Source of the DNA: an uncultured Alistipes sp.
GTDB lineage: Bacteria; Bacteroidota; Bacteroidia; Bacteroidales; Rikenellaceae
Direction of reading: 5' to 3'
DNA length: 64,000 bases
Assembly: GCA_947623965.1 (NCBI GenBank)
Contig: CANQIF010000002.1
Coordinates: 218,027 to 282,026, forward strand
This document shows positions 50,759 to 58,990 of the stretch, piece after piece; the first letter of the stretch is position 1; the number at the start of each line of letters is the position of its first letter. The position numbers were made by a program, and so were the translations under genes. The notes beneath the pieces are model-generated. The model did not search any database. It saw only the letters and a list, made by a program, of their open reading frames with translations, and was not told where the DNA came from.

Positions 50759-50910
50759 CTTTCGTTTCGTTCGTGTTTGTATCTGTCGTTTTTCGCTGTC
50801 CGAATCACCCCGCGAAGATAGTCGATTTTTGCGCCAGCCGCGCCGGATGGAGGGGTGAATCGCCAAAATAAAGGTGTCAGCCGCCCGACCGACACCTTCG
50901 TTGTTCGCCG

Positions 50911-51378
50911 CTACCGCCGGCCGCGACCCCGTCGGGGCCGTCCGGCGCCATTCGCCGCATCTCCGGCCGACCGGTCGTCGCCCGAACGCATCGCCGGACC
51001 GCGGCCGCGGCGCTGCTGTTGCTGCTCGCTCCACTGCTTGTACTGTTCGGCCGAGAGCAGCTTTTTGAGCTTCGCATCGTAGTCGGCAGCCTGCTTCTGC
51101 ATCTGCTCGCGGTCGGTCTCGCGCTTCTCGGCAGCGGCCTCCCGGTGCTGCTCGCGCATCTGGCGCATCTGCTGCGCCTGCTCGAGGTTGAGCTTGTAGA
51201 CCTCCTGTTTCTGAACCTCGTCGAGTTTCAGCGCCTCGGTCATCCGCTCGGTGCGATGTTTGGCCATCTGTTCGGCCGTCATCGGCTGCCGATCGCGTGC
51301 GGGGCGCTGTTGCGCCGAAGTCGTCGTCGCTGCCAGCAGGCAGCCTGCGGCCAAAGCCGCAAAAAACATCTTTTTCAT
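50911..51378 (-). CDS. Spy/DUF4890-like periplasmic protein with Arg/Gly-rich C-terminus
   Basis: Signal peptide ATTTSAQQ; MTAEQMAKHRTERMTEALKLDEVQKQEVYKLNLEQAQQMRQMREQ. Confidence 0.75.
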   Translation of the reverse strand: MKKMFFAALAAGCLLAATTTSAQQRPARDRQPMTAEQMAKHRTERMTEALKLDEVQKQEVYKLNLEQAQQMRQMREQHREAAAEKRETDREQMQKQAADYDAKLKKLLSAEQYKQWSEQQQQRRGRGPAMRSGDDRSAGDAANGAGRPRRGRGRR

Positions 51379-51523
51379 CGTCGTTGTGTTTTTAGATTCC
51401 TGTTTCCGTTGCAAGAATAGTGCAAAACCATCCTCGTCCCGGTCTGTCGTGACAAAGGTAGCGAGGAATGGGACGATCGGTGCCGGCCGCCGGGTCAAAC
51501 GGGAAAAGGGAGACGCGAACCGC

Positions 51524-52282
51524 CTAATCGACAGCGCGAACCGCCCGCAGCCACGCCTTGAATTCGGGCACGCGGGCCTTCGAAATGACGATCCGCTCGG
51601 GCGTCTCGACCGAGAGTTTCAGCGAAAGGCGGCTGCCGAACCAGACGGTGATCTCCTGCACGGCGCGGCGGGCGACGATGAACTGCCGGTTGGCGCGGAA
51701 AAAGTCCGCCTCGGGCAGGGCGGCCTGCATCGTTTCGAGCGTCTTGTCGAGCGGATAGACCGCACCGTCGTAGTCGTGGGCCGTGACCCGCTCGTTGGCC
51801 GTGTAGCAGAAGGCGATCCGGTCGCGGTGGAGCGGGATGATCTTGTCGCGGACGTGGATGAGGAAGGTCTCCTCGCAGCGGTGAACGGCCTGGCGGACCC
51901 GCGAACCGTAATCGGTCCGCTCGCTGCCCGTGAGACGTTCGAGCTTGTCGAGGGCGCGCCGCACGTCGGCTGCCGCGAGCGGCTTGAGCAGGTAGTCGAT
52001 GCTGCAGAGGCGGAAAGCCTCGAGGGCGTACTGGTCGTAGGCCGTCGTGAAGATCACGGGGGCCGTGATCTCGACCGCATCGAGGATGCGGAACGATTCG
52101 CCGTCGGCCAAGTGAATATCCATGAAGAGCAGATCGGGCGCTGGGTGCGTGCGCAGCCAGGCGACGCTCTCTTCGACGCTTTCGAGGACATCGAGCACCT
52201 CGATGGCGGGGGCCACCTGCTGCAGGATCGACTGCAGGTTGCGGGCGGCGGCGGTTTCGTCTTCGATAATCAGGACTTTCAT
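51524..52282 (-). CDS. LytTR family response regulator
   Basis: MKVLIIEDETAAARNLQSIL receiver domain; LytTR-like HVRDKIIPLHRDRIAFCYTANERV...FRANRQFIVARRAV. Confidence 0.93.
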   Translation of the reverse strand: MKVLIIEDETAAARNLQSILQQVAPAIEVLDVLESVEESVAWLRTHPAPDLLFMDIHLADGESFRILDAVEITAPVIFTTAYDQYALEAFRLCSIDYLLKPLAAADVRRALDKLERLTGSERTDYGSRVRQAVHRCEETFLIHVRDKIIPLHRDRIAFCYTANERVTAHDYDGAVYPLDKTLETMQAALPEADFFRANRQFIVARRAVQEITVWFGSRLSLKLSVETPERIVISKARVPEFKAWLRAVRAVD

Positions 52283-53580
52283 GCTTTTTCGGGCGTTAGG
52301 AGGGGGAGCCGGACGGTGAAGGTGCGGCCGTCATTGAGAATTTCGATCTGCCGTCCCGTGATGAGGCGCCAGCGGGTTTCGAGGTTTTTCAGACCGATGC
52401 CGGTCGAGGGTTCGGGATCGAGTTTCGGGACGATCGGGTTCGAGATTTCGAGCCGTCCGTCGTTCGTACGGATCGAGACGTGCAGCGGCCGGCTCTTCGT
52501 GATCGTGTTGTGCTTGACGGTGTTGCCGAGCAGCGGCTGGAGCGAGAGGGCGGGCAGCCGCCAGTCGAGGTAGCGGTCGTCGATCGCGAAGTCGAAAAAG
52601 AGCTTGTCGGCGTACCGGATGCCGTATTGGTAGGTGAAGGCCTCGGCGAACTTCAGCTCTTCGGAGAGGGGGATGAGCGTGTTCTGGCTGTTCTGCAGGA
52701 TGTAGCGGAAGCAGTAGGAGAGTTGTTCGATGTAGTCGAGCGCCTGCTCCTGCCGCCCGTCGCGCACGAGCATCGAGAGCGAGTTGAGCGAGTTGAAGAA
52801 GAAGTGGGGGCTGATCTGGCCGACCAGCATGTCGTAGCGGGCCGTGAGGGATTCGTTCTTGAGCTGTTCGATCTCCATCTCGACCGCCTGCTGGCGCCGG
52901 ACGAGGCGGCGCAGCCAGCCGTAGAGGAGCGAGACGATCACCGTGAAGGAGCATTTGAGCAGCAGCACGGCATCGAACATGTGTTTGAGCATGCAGTTCG
53001 GGCGGATCGTTCCGGACCGCGGGTTGGTGACGGGGGCCAGCATGAACATGGCGACGATGACGAGCAGCACGAGAGCGACCGCACGCACGCGGTCGGCCGT
53101 GGCGAGGCTTCGCTCGTGCGAACGCAGCAGGATGCGAAGCAGCAGATAGGAGCAGAGAAAATAGAAGAGGATCTGGACGGAGATCTCGAGCGCCTGCGAC
53201 GGGACGTTGAAATACTTGCTGTAATCGAAGGTCTCGCCGTTGAGTTCGTAGATGCGGTTCAGCGAGGGATGGGCGCCGTCGCCGCGCGGCGGATTGACGT
53301 CCACCACCAACCGGTCGCCGGTCTTCAGATCGAACCAGCGGATGCGGTGCGAGGGAACGTAGACGCTTTCGTGATCGGGATAGAGCAGGTAGCCGTGGCC
53401 GTCGGGCGAGACGGCGAGCAATCCCTCGCCCGGGCACTCGACGTTCGGTTTCGGAATGCGGGGGCGCCATTCGTTGCGCTCGTCGCCGAACAAGAGCAGC
53501 AGGTAGGAGAAATTGACGATCAGACTGATGGCGACAGCCACCAGCAGATTGACGAAGAGTTCTATTTTCGTGCGTTTCAT
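52279..53580 (-). CDS. LytS/YehU-like sensor histidine kinase
   Basis: LVGQISPHFFFNSLNSLSMLVR His-kinase motif; LPALSLQPLLGNTVKHN; STGIGLKNLETRWRLITG. Confidence 0.92.
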   Translation of the reverse strand: MKRTKIELFVNLLVAVAISLIVNFSYLLLLFGDERNEWRPRIPKPNVECPGEGLLAVSPDGHGYLLYPDHESVYVPSHRIRWFDLKTGDRLVVDVNPPRGDGAHPSLNRIYELNGETFDYSKYFNVPSQALEISVQILFYFLCSYLLLRILLRSHERSLATADRVRAVALVLLVIVAMFMLAPVTNPRSGTIRPNCMLKHMFDAVLLLKCSFTVIVSLLYGWLRRLVRRQQAVEMEIEQLKNESLTARYDMLVGQISPHFFFNSLNSLSMLVRDGRQEQALDYIEQLSYCFRYILQNSQNTLIPLSEELKFAEAFTYQYGIRYADKLFFDFAIDDRYLDWRLPALSLQPLLGNTVKHNTITKSRPLHVSIRTNDGRLEISNPIVPKLDPEPSTGIGLKNLETRWRLITGRQIEILNDGRTFTVRLPLLTPEKA

Positions 53581-53665
53581 ACTGCGGGATGCGGGGGTTG
53601 GTCGGAGCACGCGGCGCGGGCGGGGCTTTCGGCGGGCCGCGACAGCGGGAGGGCGGGGCGGCGGG

Positions 53666-54202
53666 CTACCGCTCCTCCTCAAGGTACCACGAGGCGTAGT
53701 GCATGTAGTCGCGGGCCGTGCGCCGCACGATCTGTTCGCGCTGCTCGGGGGTGATCTGCTTCACCTTGCGGGCCGGAACGCCGGCATAGACCGAATCGGG
53801 CTCCAGCTCGGCGCCGGAGAGGACCAGCGCCCCGGCGGCGATGATGCAGCCCGAGGGGACGTGGGCGTTGTCGAGCACGACGGCCCCCATGCCGATCAGG
53901 CAGTTGTCGTCGATGCGGGCGCCGTGGATCGTGGCGTTGTGGCCCACCGAAACGTCGCTGCCGATGATCGTCTGCGAAGGGTGGGGCGAATGGTCGTAGA
54001 GCGCATGGAGCACGGCGCCGTCCTGGATGTTCGTGCGGTCGCCGATGACGATGCGGTTCACGTCGCCGCGCAGGACGGCGCCGTACCAGATCGAGCAGTC
54101 GCGGCCGACCGTCACGTCGCCCAGCAGAACGGCCGTTTCGGCCAGAAAGGTGTTTTCGCCGACCGCGGGTTTGTGACCGCGGATGTTGCGGATGATTGCC
54201 AT
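53666..54202 (-). CDS. gamma carbonic anhydrase family protein
   Basis: Hexapeptide repeats; DCSIWYGAVLRGDVNRIVIGDRTNIQDGAVLH; VSVGHNATIHGARIDDNCLIGMGAVVLD. Confidence 0.93.
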   Translation of the reverse strand: MAIIRNIRGHKPAVGENTFLAETAVLLGDVTVGRDCSIWYGAVLRGDVNRIVIGDRTNIQDGAVLHALYDHSPHPSQTIIGSDVSVGHNATIHGARIDDNCLIGMGAVVLDNAHVPSGCIIAAGALVLSGAELEPDSVYAGVPARKVKQITPEQREQIVRRTARDYMHYASWYLEEER

Positions 54203-54276
54203 ATTGAAATCGTATTAACGTTCTTTTCTATGAATGTGCTGCGAAAACGGTGCCTGCCGGAACGCAGCCACTCGAA

Positions 54277-54320
54277 GCGACCCGCCGTCGCTTTGCAACG
54301 AACGGACGGTACACTCGGGC
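54277..54320 (-). repeat. composite-repeat linker copy 1
   Basis: gcgacccgccgtcgctttgcaacgaacggacggtacactcgggc, near copy at 54555. Confidence 0.7.
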
Positions 54321-54416
54321 AGCAGCTTGCGAAGCGCACGCACGAGCGGACTTGCGGACGCGAGGTGCGGGCCTTCGCCGGGCGAAGTTGCGGCCCGCTC
54401 GGCCTTTGCAAGGCCG
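54315..54416 (-). repeat. structured repeat type 1 (unit M)
   Basis: P0 CGGCCTT-nnn-AAGGCCG; P1 CGGGCC/GGCCCG; P3 GCGAAG/CTTCGC; P2 one mismatch. Confidence 0.82.
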
Positions 54417-54430
54417 ATTTTCACCCGAGC

Positions 54431-54529
54431 CAAGCCCGCAGCCGAGCGGACGGGCCTGCTTTCGAGCAGCGTGAGATTGCAGCCCTCCGCCCTGGGGCGG
54501 CTGCGGGCTGCCGATCGCTTTGCGATCGC
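54431..54529 (-). repeat. structured repeat type 2 (unit N)
   Basis: P0 CGATCGC-nnn-GCGATCG; P1 GCAGCCC/GGGCTGC; P2 GCAGCCG/CGGCTGC; P3 GCGGA/TCCGC. Confidence 0.87.
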
Positions 54530-54554
54530 ATTTGCAAGTGGGCACCACATCCCC

Positions 54555-54593
54555 GCGACCCGCCGCCGCTTTGCAACGAACGGTACATTCGGG
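54555..54593 (-). repeat. composite-repeat linker copy 2
   Basis: gcgacccgccgccgctttgcaacgaacggtacattcgggc, near copy at 54277. Confidence 0.7.
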
Positions 54594-54665
54594 CCGCGGT
54601 TTGCGAAGGACGCATACGAGCGGACTTGCGGATGCGAGAGCGGCCCGCTGCGCCCGGCGGGCGCA
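54589..54665 (-). repeat. structured repeat type 1, core-deleted (unit O)
   Basis: P0 TGCGCCC-nnn-GGGCGCA retained; P1/P2 interior deleted. Confidence 0.7.
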
Positions 54666-54708
54666 AATTCAGCATTCAAAATTCAATATTCAAAATTCAG
54701 AATTACAC
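54665..54708 (-). repeat. AT-rich heptad repeats
   Basis: attcagcattcaaaattcaatattcaaaattcagaatta. Confidence 0.8.
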
Positions 54709-54710
54709 GC

Positions 54711-54804
54711 TCGGGCTGCAGCCTGCGGAAGGCACGCCAAGTTCGGCAACGAACTGCGGGCCTCCGCCGCCGGAGGCTGCGGCCCGCCGGTCTCTTCGAG
54801 ACCG
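54711..54804 (-). repeat. structured repeat type 1 (unit P)
   Basis: P0 CGGTCTC-nnn-GAGACCG; P1 GCGGGCC/GGCCCGC; P2 GCAGCCT/AGGCTGC; P3 GCGGA/TCCGC. Confidence 0.87.
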
Positions 54805-54838
54805 AATTTGTTGGCAACCATTTCCACCACAACGGGCA

Positions 54839-54870
54839 TGGCTGCGGCCCGCCGCCCTCTTCGAGGTCGC
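54839..54870 (-). repeat. structured repeat type 1, truncated (unit Q)
   Basis: ggctgcggcccgccgccctcttcgaggtcgc: P0 (one mismatch) plus start of core only. Confidence 0.6.
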
Positions 54871-54940
54871 ATATAAAACACCAACGGCTGCAAGCAGCCG
54901 AACGCTGCGCGATCAAGGTCGCCGATAAAACAACGGACTT

Positions 54941-55729
54941 CTACTCCTCCCGCTTCGCTGCCTGCCAGAGCGCCTCCATTTCGTCGAGCGAAAGCTCCTG
55001 CAAACTCCTGCCGGCCGCGGCGCTTTGCTCCTCCATCCGGTTGAAGCGGCGGATGAACTTCTTGTTCGTGCGGTCGAGCGCCGATTCGGGATCGACCCCG
55101 TAGAGGCGGCAGGCGTTGATGAGCGCGAAGAAGAGATCGCCGAATTCGGCCTCCATGCACTCCTGCTTGCCGCTCCGCATTTCGGCTTCGACCTCGCCGA
55201 CCTCCTCGCGGACCTTCGCCCAGACATCCTCTTTTTGTTCCCAGTCGAAGCCGGCATTCGAGGCCTTCTCGCCGATGCGGTAGGCCTTGACCATCGCCGG
55301 CAGCGACCGGGGCACGCCGCCCAGCGTGCCGCTCTTGCGCTTCTTCTTGCGCAGCTTGAGCGCCTCCCAATTCTGCATCACGGCTTCGGGCGTGTTGGCA
55401 TGAATATCGCCGTAGACGTGCGGATGGCGATAGATCAGCTTCTCGCACAGATCGTTGGCGACCCCTGCGAAATCGAAGGCGCCCTCCTCCTCGCCCAACT
55501 TGGAATAGAAGACGACATGCAGCAGCAGGTCGCCTAACTCCTCCTTGATTCCCTCCAGATTGTGATCCGAGATGGCGTCTACCAATTCGTAGGTCTCCTC
55601 GATCGTATTGTTGCGCAGCGAGTCGAAGGTCTGCTCGCGATCCCACGGACATTCGCGGCGGAGCGTATCCATCACCTCCAGCACGCGGCCCGCGGCCTCC
55701 ATTTTCTGTTCCCTGGTCGTTTTTTCCAT
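54941..55729 (-). CDS. mazG: nucleoside triphosphate pyrophosphohydrolase
   Basis: LRRECPWDREQTFDSLRNNTIEETYELVDAI; EELGDLLLHVVFYSKLGEE. Confidence 0.95.
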   Translation of the reverse strand: MEKTTREQKMEAAGRVLEVMDTLRRECPWDREQTFDSLRNNTIEETYELVDAISDHNLEGIKEELGDLLLHVVFYSKLGEEEGAFDFAGVANDLCEKLIYRHPHVYGDIHANTPEAVMQNWEALKLRKKKRKSGTLGGVPRSLPAMVKAYRIGEKASNAGFDWEQKEDVWAKVREEVGEVEAEMRSGKQECMEAEFGDLFFALINACRLYGVDPESALDRTNKKFIRRFNRMEEQSAAAGRSLQELSLDEMEALWQAAKREE

Positions 55730-55881
55730 GATCCGAACCTTTGTTCGTCGTAAGACAGACAAAGATAGCGCTTTTCTCCGGCTTTCGCAATCCGGCAGGG
55801 CCGAAACGGAAAAATTCACCCGTCAAAAGGGCGGTACGGATTTTGCACGAGGTGGAGCAACACCAATTAAACAGTTCTGCT

Positions 55882-56133
55882 ATGTATTTCTTATGGTATC
55901 TACTCATCGGTTTGGTAGCCGGCTGGCTGGCGAACCTCATCATGAAGGGGAGCGGCTCAGGGCTCATCATCAACCTGATCGTCGGTTTGATCGGCGGTCT
56001 GCTGGGCGGCTGGGTCGTATCGTGGTTCGGTTGGATCCCCATGGGGACGATCGGCACGCTCTTCACCTCGATCCTCGGTGCGATCATTCTGCTGTGGATC
56101 GTCGCACTCATCACGAATAGAAAGGTTCAATAA
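55882..56133 (+). CDS. GlsB/YeaQ/YmgE family membrane protein
   Basis: LIGLVAGWLANLIMKGSGSGLIINLIVGLIGGLLGGWV. Confidence 0.88.
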   Translation: MYFLWYLLIGLVAGWLANLIMKGSGSGLIINLIVGLIGGLLGGWVVSWFGWIPMGTIGTLFTSILGAIILLWIVALITNRKVQ

Positions 56134-56145
56134 AACGAAACGGAT

Positions 56146-56436
56146 ATGAACAACTGGGACAATCAATTCGAAAAGACGGCCCACAAGGTCGAACAGAAGG
56201 GCGAAGAGCTCAAGCACAAGGCTGAAGAGAAGCTCCACGAGACGAAACACAACGTCGAGGAGCAGACGATCGAGGCCCGCAATGCCGACAAGAGCGGCAT
56301 GGATCGCGTAACGGGCAAGATCGAAGAGGTCGGCACGAAGATCAAGCACGCCGCCCAGGAGACCGCCGAGAAGGTGGCCCACAAGAGCGAGGAGCTCGGC
56401 CACAAGGTAGCCGACCACATCAAGGAGAAGGTCTGA
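56146..56436 (+). CDS. small hydrophilic amphipathic-helix (LEA-like) protein
   Basis: Lys/Glu/His-rich repeats KVEQKGEELKHKAEEKLHETKHNVEEQ; directly downstream of GlsB-like gene. Confidence 0.7.
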   Translation: MNNWDNQFEKTAHKVEQKGEELKHKAEEKLHETKHNVEEQTIEARNADKSGMDRVTGKIEEVGTKIKHAAQETAEKVAHKSEELGHKVADHIKEKV

Positions 56437-56466
56437 ACCCCGCCGGACCTCCCGTTTTTCTTCGTC

Positions 56467-56511
56467 GATCGTCGCCTGGTTCTACCACGGAACCGGGCGA
56501 TGATCTTTTTT
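56467..56511 (+). terminator. Rho-independent terminator
   Basis: GATCgTCGCCtGGTTC/GAACCgGGCGAtGATC stem followed by TTTTTT. Confidence 0.8.
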
Positions 56512-56578
56512 AGGTGGACTGGGGCCGATCCCAGACCCGGAATAATCATTTTTCATTAAGTACGCCCGCTTGGGCCCG

Positions 56579-56677
56579 GCAAGCCCGCAGCCGAGCGGAG
56601 GGGCGAGCTTTCGAGCAGCGCGAGATTGCAGCCCTCCGCCAGGGGGCGGCTGCGGGCTGCGGCGCCCGTTCGGGCGC
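56579..56677 (-). repeat. structured repeat type 2 (unit R)
   Basis: P0 GCGCCC-nnnn-GGGCGC; P1 GCAGCCC/GGGCTGC; P2 GCAGCCG/CGGCTGC; P3 GCGGAGGG/CCCTCCGC. Confidence 0.88.
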
Positions 56678-56715
56678 AAATGTAAAATGAAGAATTAAAA
56701 ATGAAAAATGCTGCG

Positions 56716-56821
56716 TTCGGGTCGCAGCCTGCGGAGGTCACGTTCGAAGCGGACCTGCGGGACACGAGCTGCGGGCCTCCGCGCCGGGGAGGCTGCGGTC
56801 CGCTCGGCCTTTCCCAGGCCG
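56716..56821 (-). repeat. structured repeat type 1 (unit S)
   Basis: P0 CGGCCT-nnnnn-AGGCCG; P2 GCAGCCT/AGGCTGC; P3 GCGGAGG/CCTCCGC; P1 one mismatch. Confidence 0.85.
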
Positions 56822-56882
56822 GAATTCAGAATTTAAGATTCAAAATTAAACAGGCTTACTGGACCTGCCTGGGCGGATATTC

Positions 56883-56989
56883 CGATTCGGGCTGCAGCCT
56901 GCGGAGGTCACGCTCGAAGCGGACCTGCGGGACGCAAGATGCGGGCCTCCGCCGCCCCCAGGCTGCGGCCCGCCGGTCCTGACGGACCG
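56883..56989 (-). repeat. structured repeat type 1 (unit T)
   Basis: P0 CGGTCC-nnnn-GGACCG; P1 GCGGGCC/GGCCCGC; P2 GCAGCCT/AGGCTGC; P3 GCGGAGG/CCTCCGC. Confidence 0.88.
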
Positions 56990-57089
56990 AATTTGCAGGC
57001 AGGCACATCCATCTACCACGCCCACCGGCTGCTGGCTGTTTTTGCCTTCGTCTCGGCATAACCAAGCTGTCGCTTGTTTCTGCCCTCGG

Positions 57090-57182
57090 CTTTTTGTATC
57101 TTTGACTTCGCCGAAGATACTCCGTCTCGGCAATGCTCAAATAAATTTGGCATTGCGCTCGACTTATTCGTATCTTTGCTTC
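57090..57182. repeat. promoter-bearing CAAAGATAC repeat
   Basis: tttgtatctttgacttcgccgaagatactccgtctcggcaatgctcaaataaatttggcattgcgctcgacttattcgtatctttg; two TATCTTTG elements. Confidence 0.75.
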
Positions 57183-57187
57183 CAATT

Positions 57188-58468
57188 ATGGAAGAACTGA
57201 ACCCAACAACCGAACGGGAGGCGTTCGACGTGATCGTCGTGGGAGCCGGAGCGGCGGGCCTGATGGCCGCCGGCACGGCAGCCCGCAGCGGAAAGCGCGT
57301 GCTGCTTCTCGAAAAGATGGAGAAATCGGGCCGCAAGGTGCGCATCTCGGGCAAAGGACGCTGCAACGTCACGAACGCCCGCCCGCCCGAAGAGTTTCTG
57401 GAACACGTGCGCACGAACCGCGAATTTCTGACGCAGGCTTTCGCTGAGTTCAACAACCGGGCGACGATCCGCTTCTTCGAGCGCCAGGGCGTCAAACTCG
57501 ACATCGAACGCGGCGAACGCGTCTTTCCGCACAGCGGCAAGGCGTGGGACATCGCCAATGCGCTGCTCGACTACTGCGTCGGGAACGGTGTGAAGATCCG
57601 CTACGAAACCCGCGTGACGGAGCTCCTCACGATCGGCAACCGCATCTTCGGCCTTCGCTACCGCAACAAGCGGGGCTTCGAGCGCAAGGAAGAGTGCCCG
57701 CGCGTGATCCTCGCAACGGGCGGCGTCAGCTACCCGGGGACCGGCTCGACGGGCGACGGCTACACCTTCGCCGCCGACCTCGGTCACACGATCGAACCGC
57801 TGCGCCCCTCGCTCACGCCCATTCGCTCGACCCATGCCCAGCTGCCCTACATGCACGGGCTGCTGCTGCGCAACATCCGCGCGACGCTCGCGATCGACGG
57901 AGAGAAGGTCCGCGAAGAGTTCGGCGAGATCGGCTTCTCGGAACGCGGCATCGAGGGGGCCGTGGCGCTGCGCCTCAGCCGCGACTGCGTCGACGCCCTC
58001 ATCGACGGACGATCGGTCAAGTTGGTGCTGGACCTCAAACCGGCCCTCGATGCCGAGACGCTGCACGACCGCATCGCCCGCGAAATCGCCGACATGGGCC
58101 CCACAGAGCTCTTCGGCGAACTGCTGCGCCGCCTCGTTCCGAAACAGCTCGTGCTGCCGCTGGCCAACGAACTGGACATCCACTCGAAACTCTACCTCTC
58201 GAAACTCACCGAGGCGCAGATCGACCGCCTTGTCCGGACCCTCAAGGGACTGACCTTCCCCATTTCGGACTACGCCCCCTTCGAATACGCCGTGACCACG
58301 GCGGGCGGCGTCCGCTGCGACGAGGTGAACCCCTATACGATGGAGTCGCTCAAGGTGCGGGGGCTCTACTTTGCGGGCGAGGTGCTCGACCTCGATGCCG
58401 ACACGGGCGGCTACAACCTCCAGATCGCCTTCTCGACGGGCCGTCTGGCCGGACTTTTGAAACAGTAA
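57188..58468 (+). CDS. NAD(P)/FAD-dependent oxidoreductase, HI0933/BaiN family
   Basis: VIVVGAGAAGLMAAGTAARSGKRVLLLEKMEKSGRKVRISGKGRCNVTN; GGYNLQIAFSTGRLAG. Confidence 0.93.
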   Translation: MEELNPTTEREAFDVIVVGAGAAGLMAAGTAARSGKRVLLLEKMEKSGRKVRISGKGRCNVTNARPPEEFLEHVRTNREFLTQAFAEFNNRATIRFFERQGVKLDIERGERVFPHSGKAWDIANALLDYCVGNGVKIRYETRVTELLTIGNRIFGLRYRNKRGFERKEECPRVILATGGVSYPGTGSTGDGYTFAADLGHTIEPLRPSLTPIRSTHAQLPYMHGLLLRNIRATLAIDGEKVREEFGEIGFSERGIEGAVALRLSRDCVDALIDGRSVKLVLDLKPALDAETLHDRIAREIADMGPTELFGELLRRLVPKQLVLPLANELDIHSKLYLSKLTEAQIDRLVRTLKGLTFPISDYAPFEYAVTTAGGVRCDEVNPYTMESLKVRGLYFAGEVLDLDADTGGYNLQIAFSTGRLAGLLKQ

Positions 58469-58471
58469 CCG

Positions 58472-58990
58472 ATGAAACTCGACGCCAGTGCGATCAAACG
58501 CCGCCTCTACGGCCTCGCGATGCTCCCGACACGCTTCGCGCGGGCCCGCTATTTCCGCGGCCACGGGGTCCACTCGCCCTTCGTCTACCGGATCGTGCGG
58601 CAGGTCTTCATGCAACACCGGCTGCTCGGCGGCGAGACGGCGCTCTACGACGCCCTTCTGCGCTGCGGTACCGCCCGGCACCGGGCGCTTCAGCTGCAGA
58701 ACCTCGCGACGTACTGCGAATACGGTCCGTTCGCGATCGACGCGGCAGCCGAACCGTGCGACCTCTGCATCCTGACGGCAGCGCTCGACGAGCGGAGTAC
58801 CCGCGAACTGGTTCGGCAAGCCTCCGGACAGGGTGCGACGGTCGCCGTCATGACCCCTTACCGGGACCGTGAGCGGGCGGCGATGTGCTGGCGGCTCGTG
58901 GCGGAACATTGCTGCACATCGGTCGATAACCGCGGCTATCTGTTGTTTTTCAACGACAAACACCTGCCGAAACAACACTACCGGATATGA
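58472..58990 (+). CDS. conserved Bacteroidota protein, reduced methyltransferase-like
   Basis: FARARYFRGHGVHSPFVYRIV and terminal VDNRGYLLFFNDKHLPKQHYRI. Confidence 0.6.
   Translation: MKLDASAIKRRLYGLAMLPTRFARARYFRGHGVHSPFVYRIVRQVFMQHRLLGGETALYDALLRCGTARHRALQLQNLATYCEYGPFAIDAAAEPCDLCILTAALDERSTRELVRQASGQGATVAVMTPYRDRERAAMCWRLVAEHCCTSVDNRGYLLFFNDKHLPKQHYRI

Noticed and set aside
47795-50821. 1008-aa plus-strand ORF opposite the TonB-type receptor gene
   Set aside because: Antisense open frame typical of GC-rich codon bias; composition implausible (Arg/Val/Asp-rich, no domain), while the minus strand encodes a clear receptor.
54234-55103. 289-aa ORF and other ORFs across the 54 kb repeat cluster
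   Set aside because: They translate the structured repeats and run antisense into mazG; no protein-like conservation between repeat copies.
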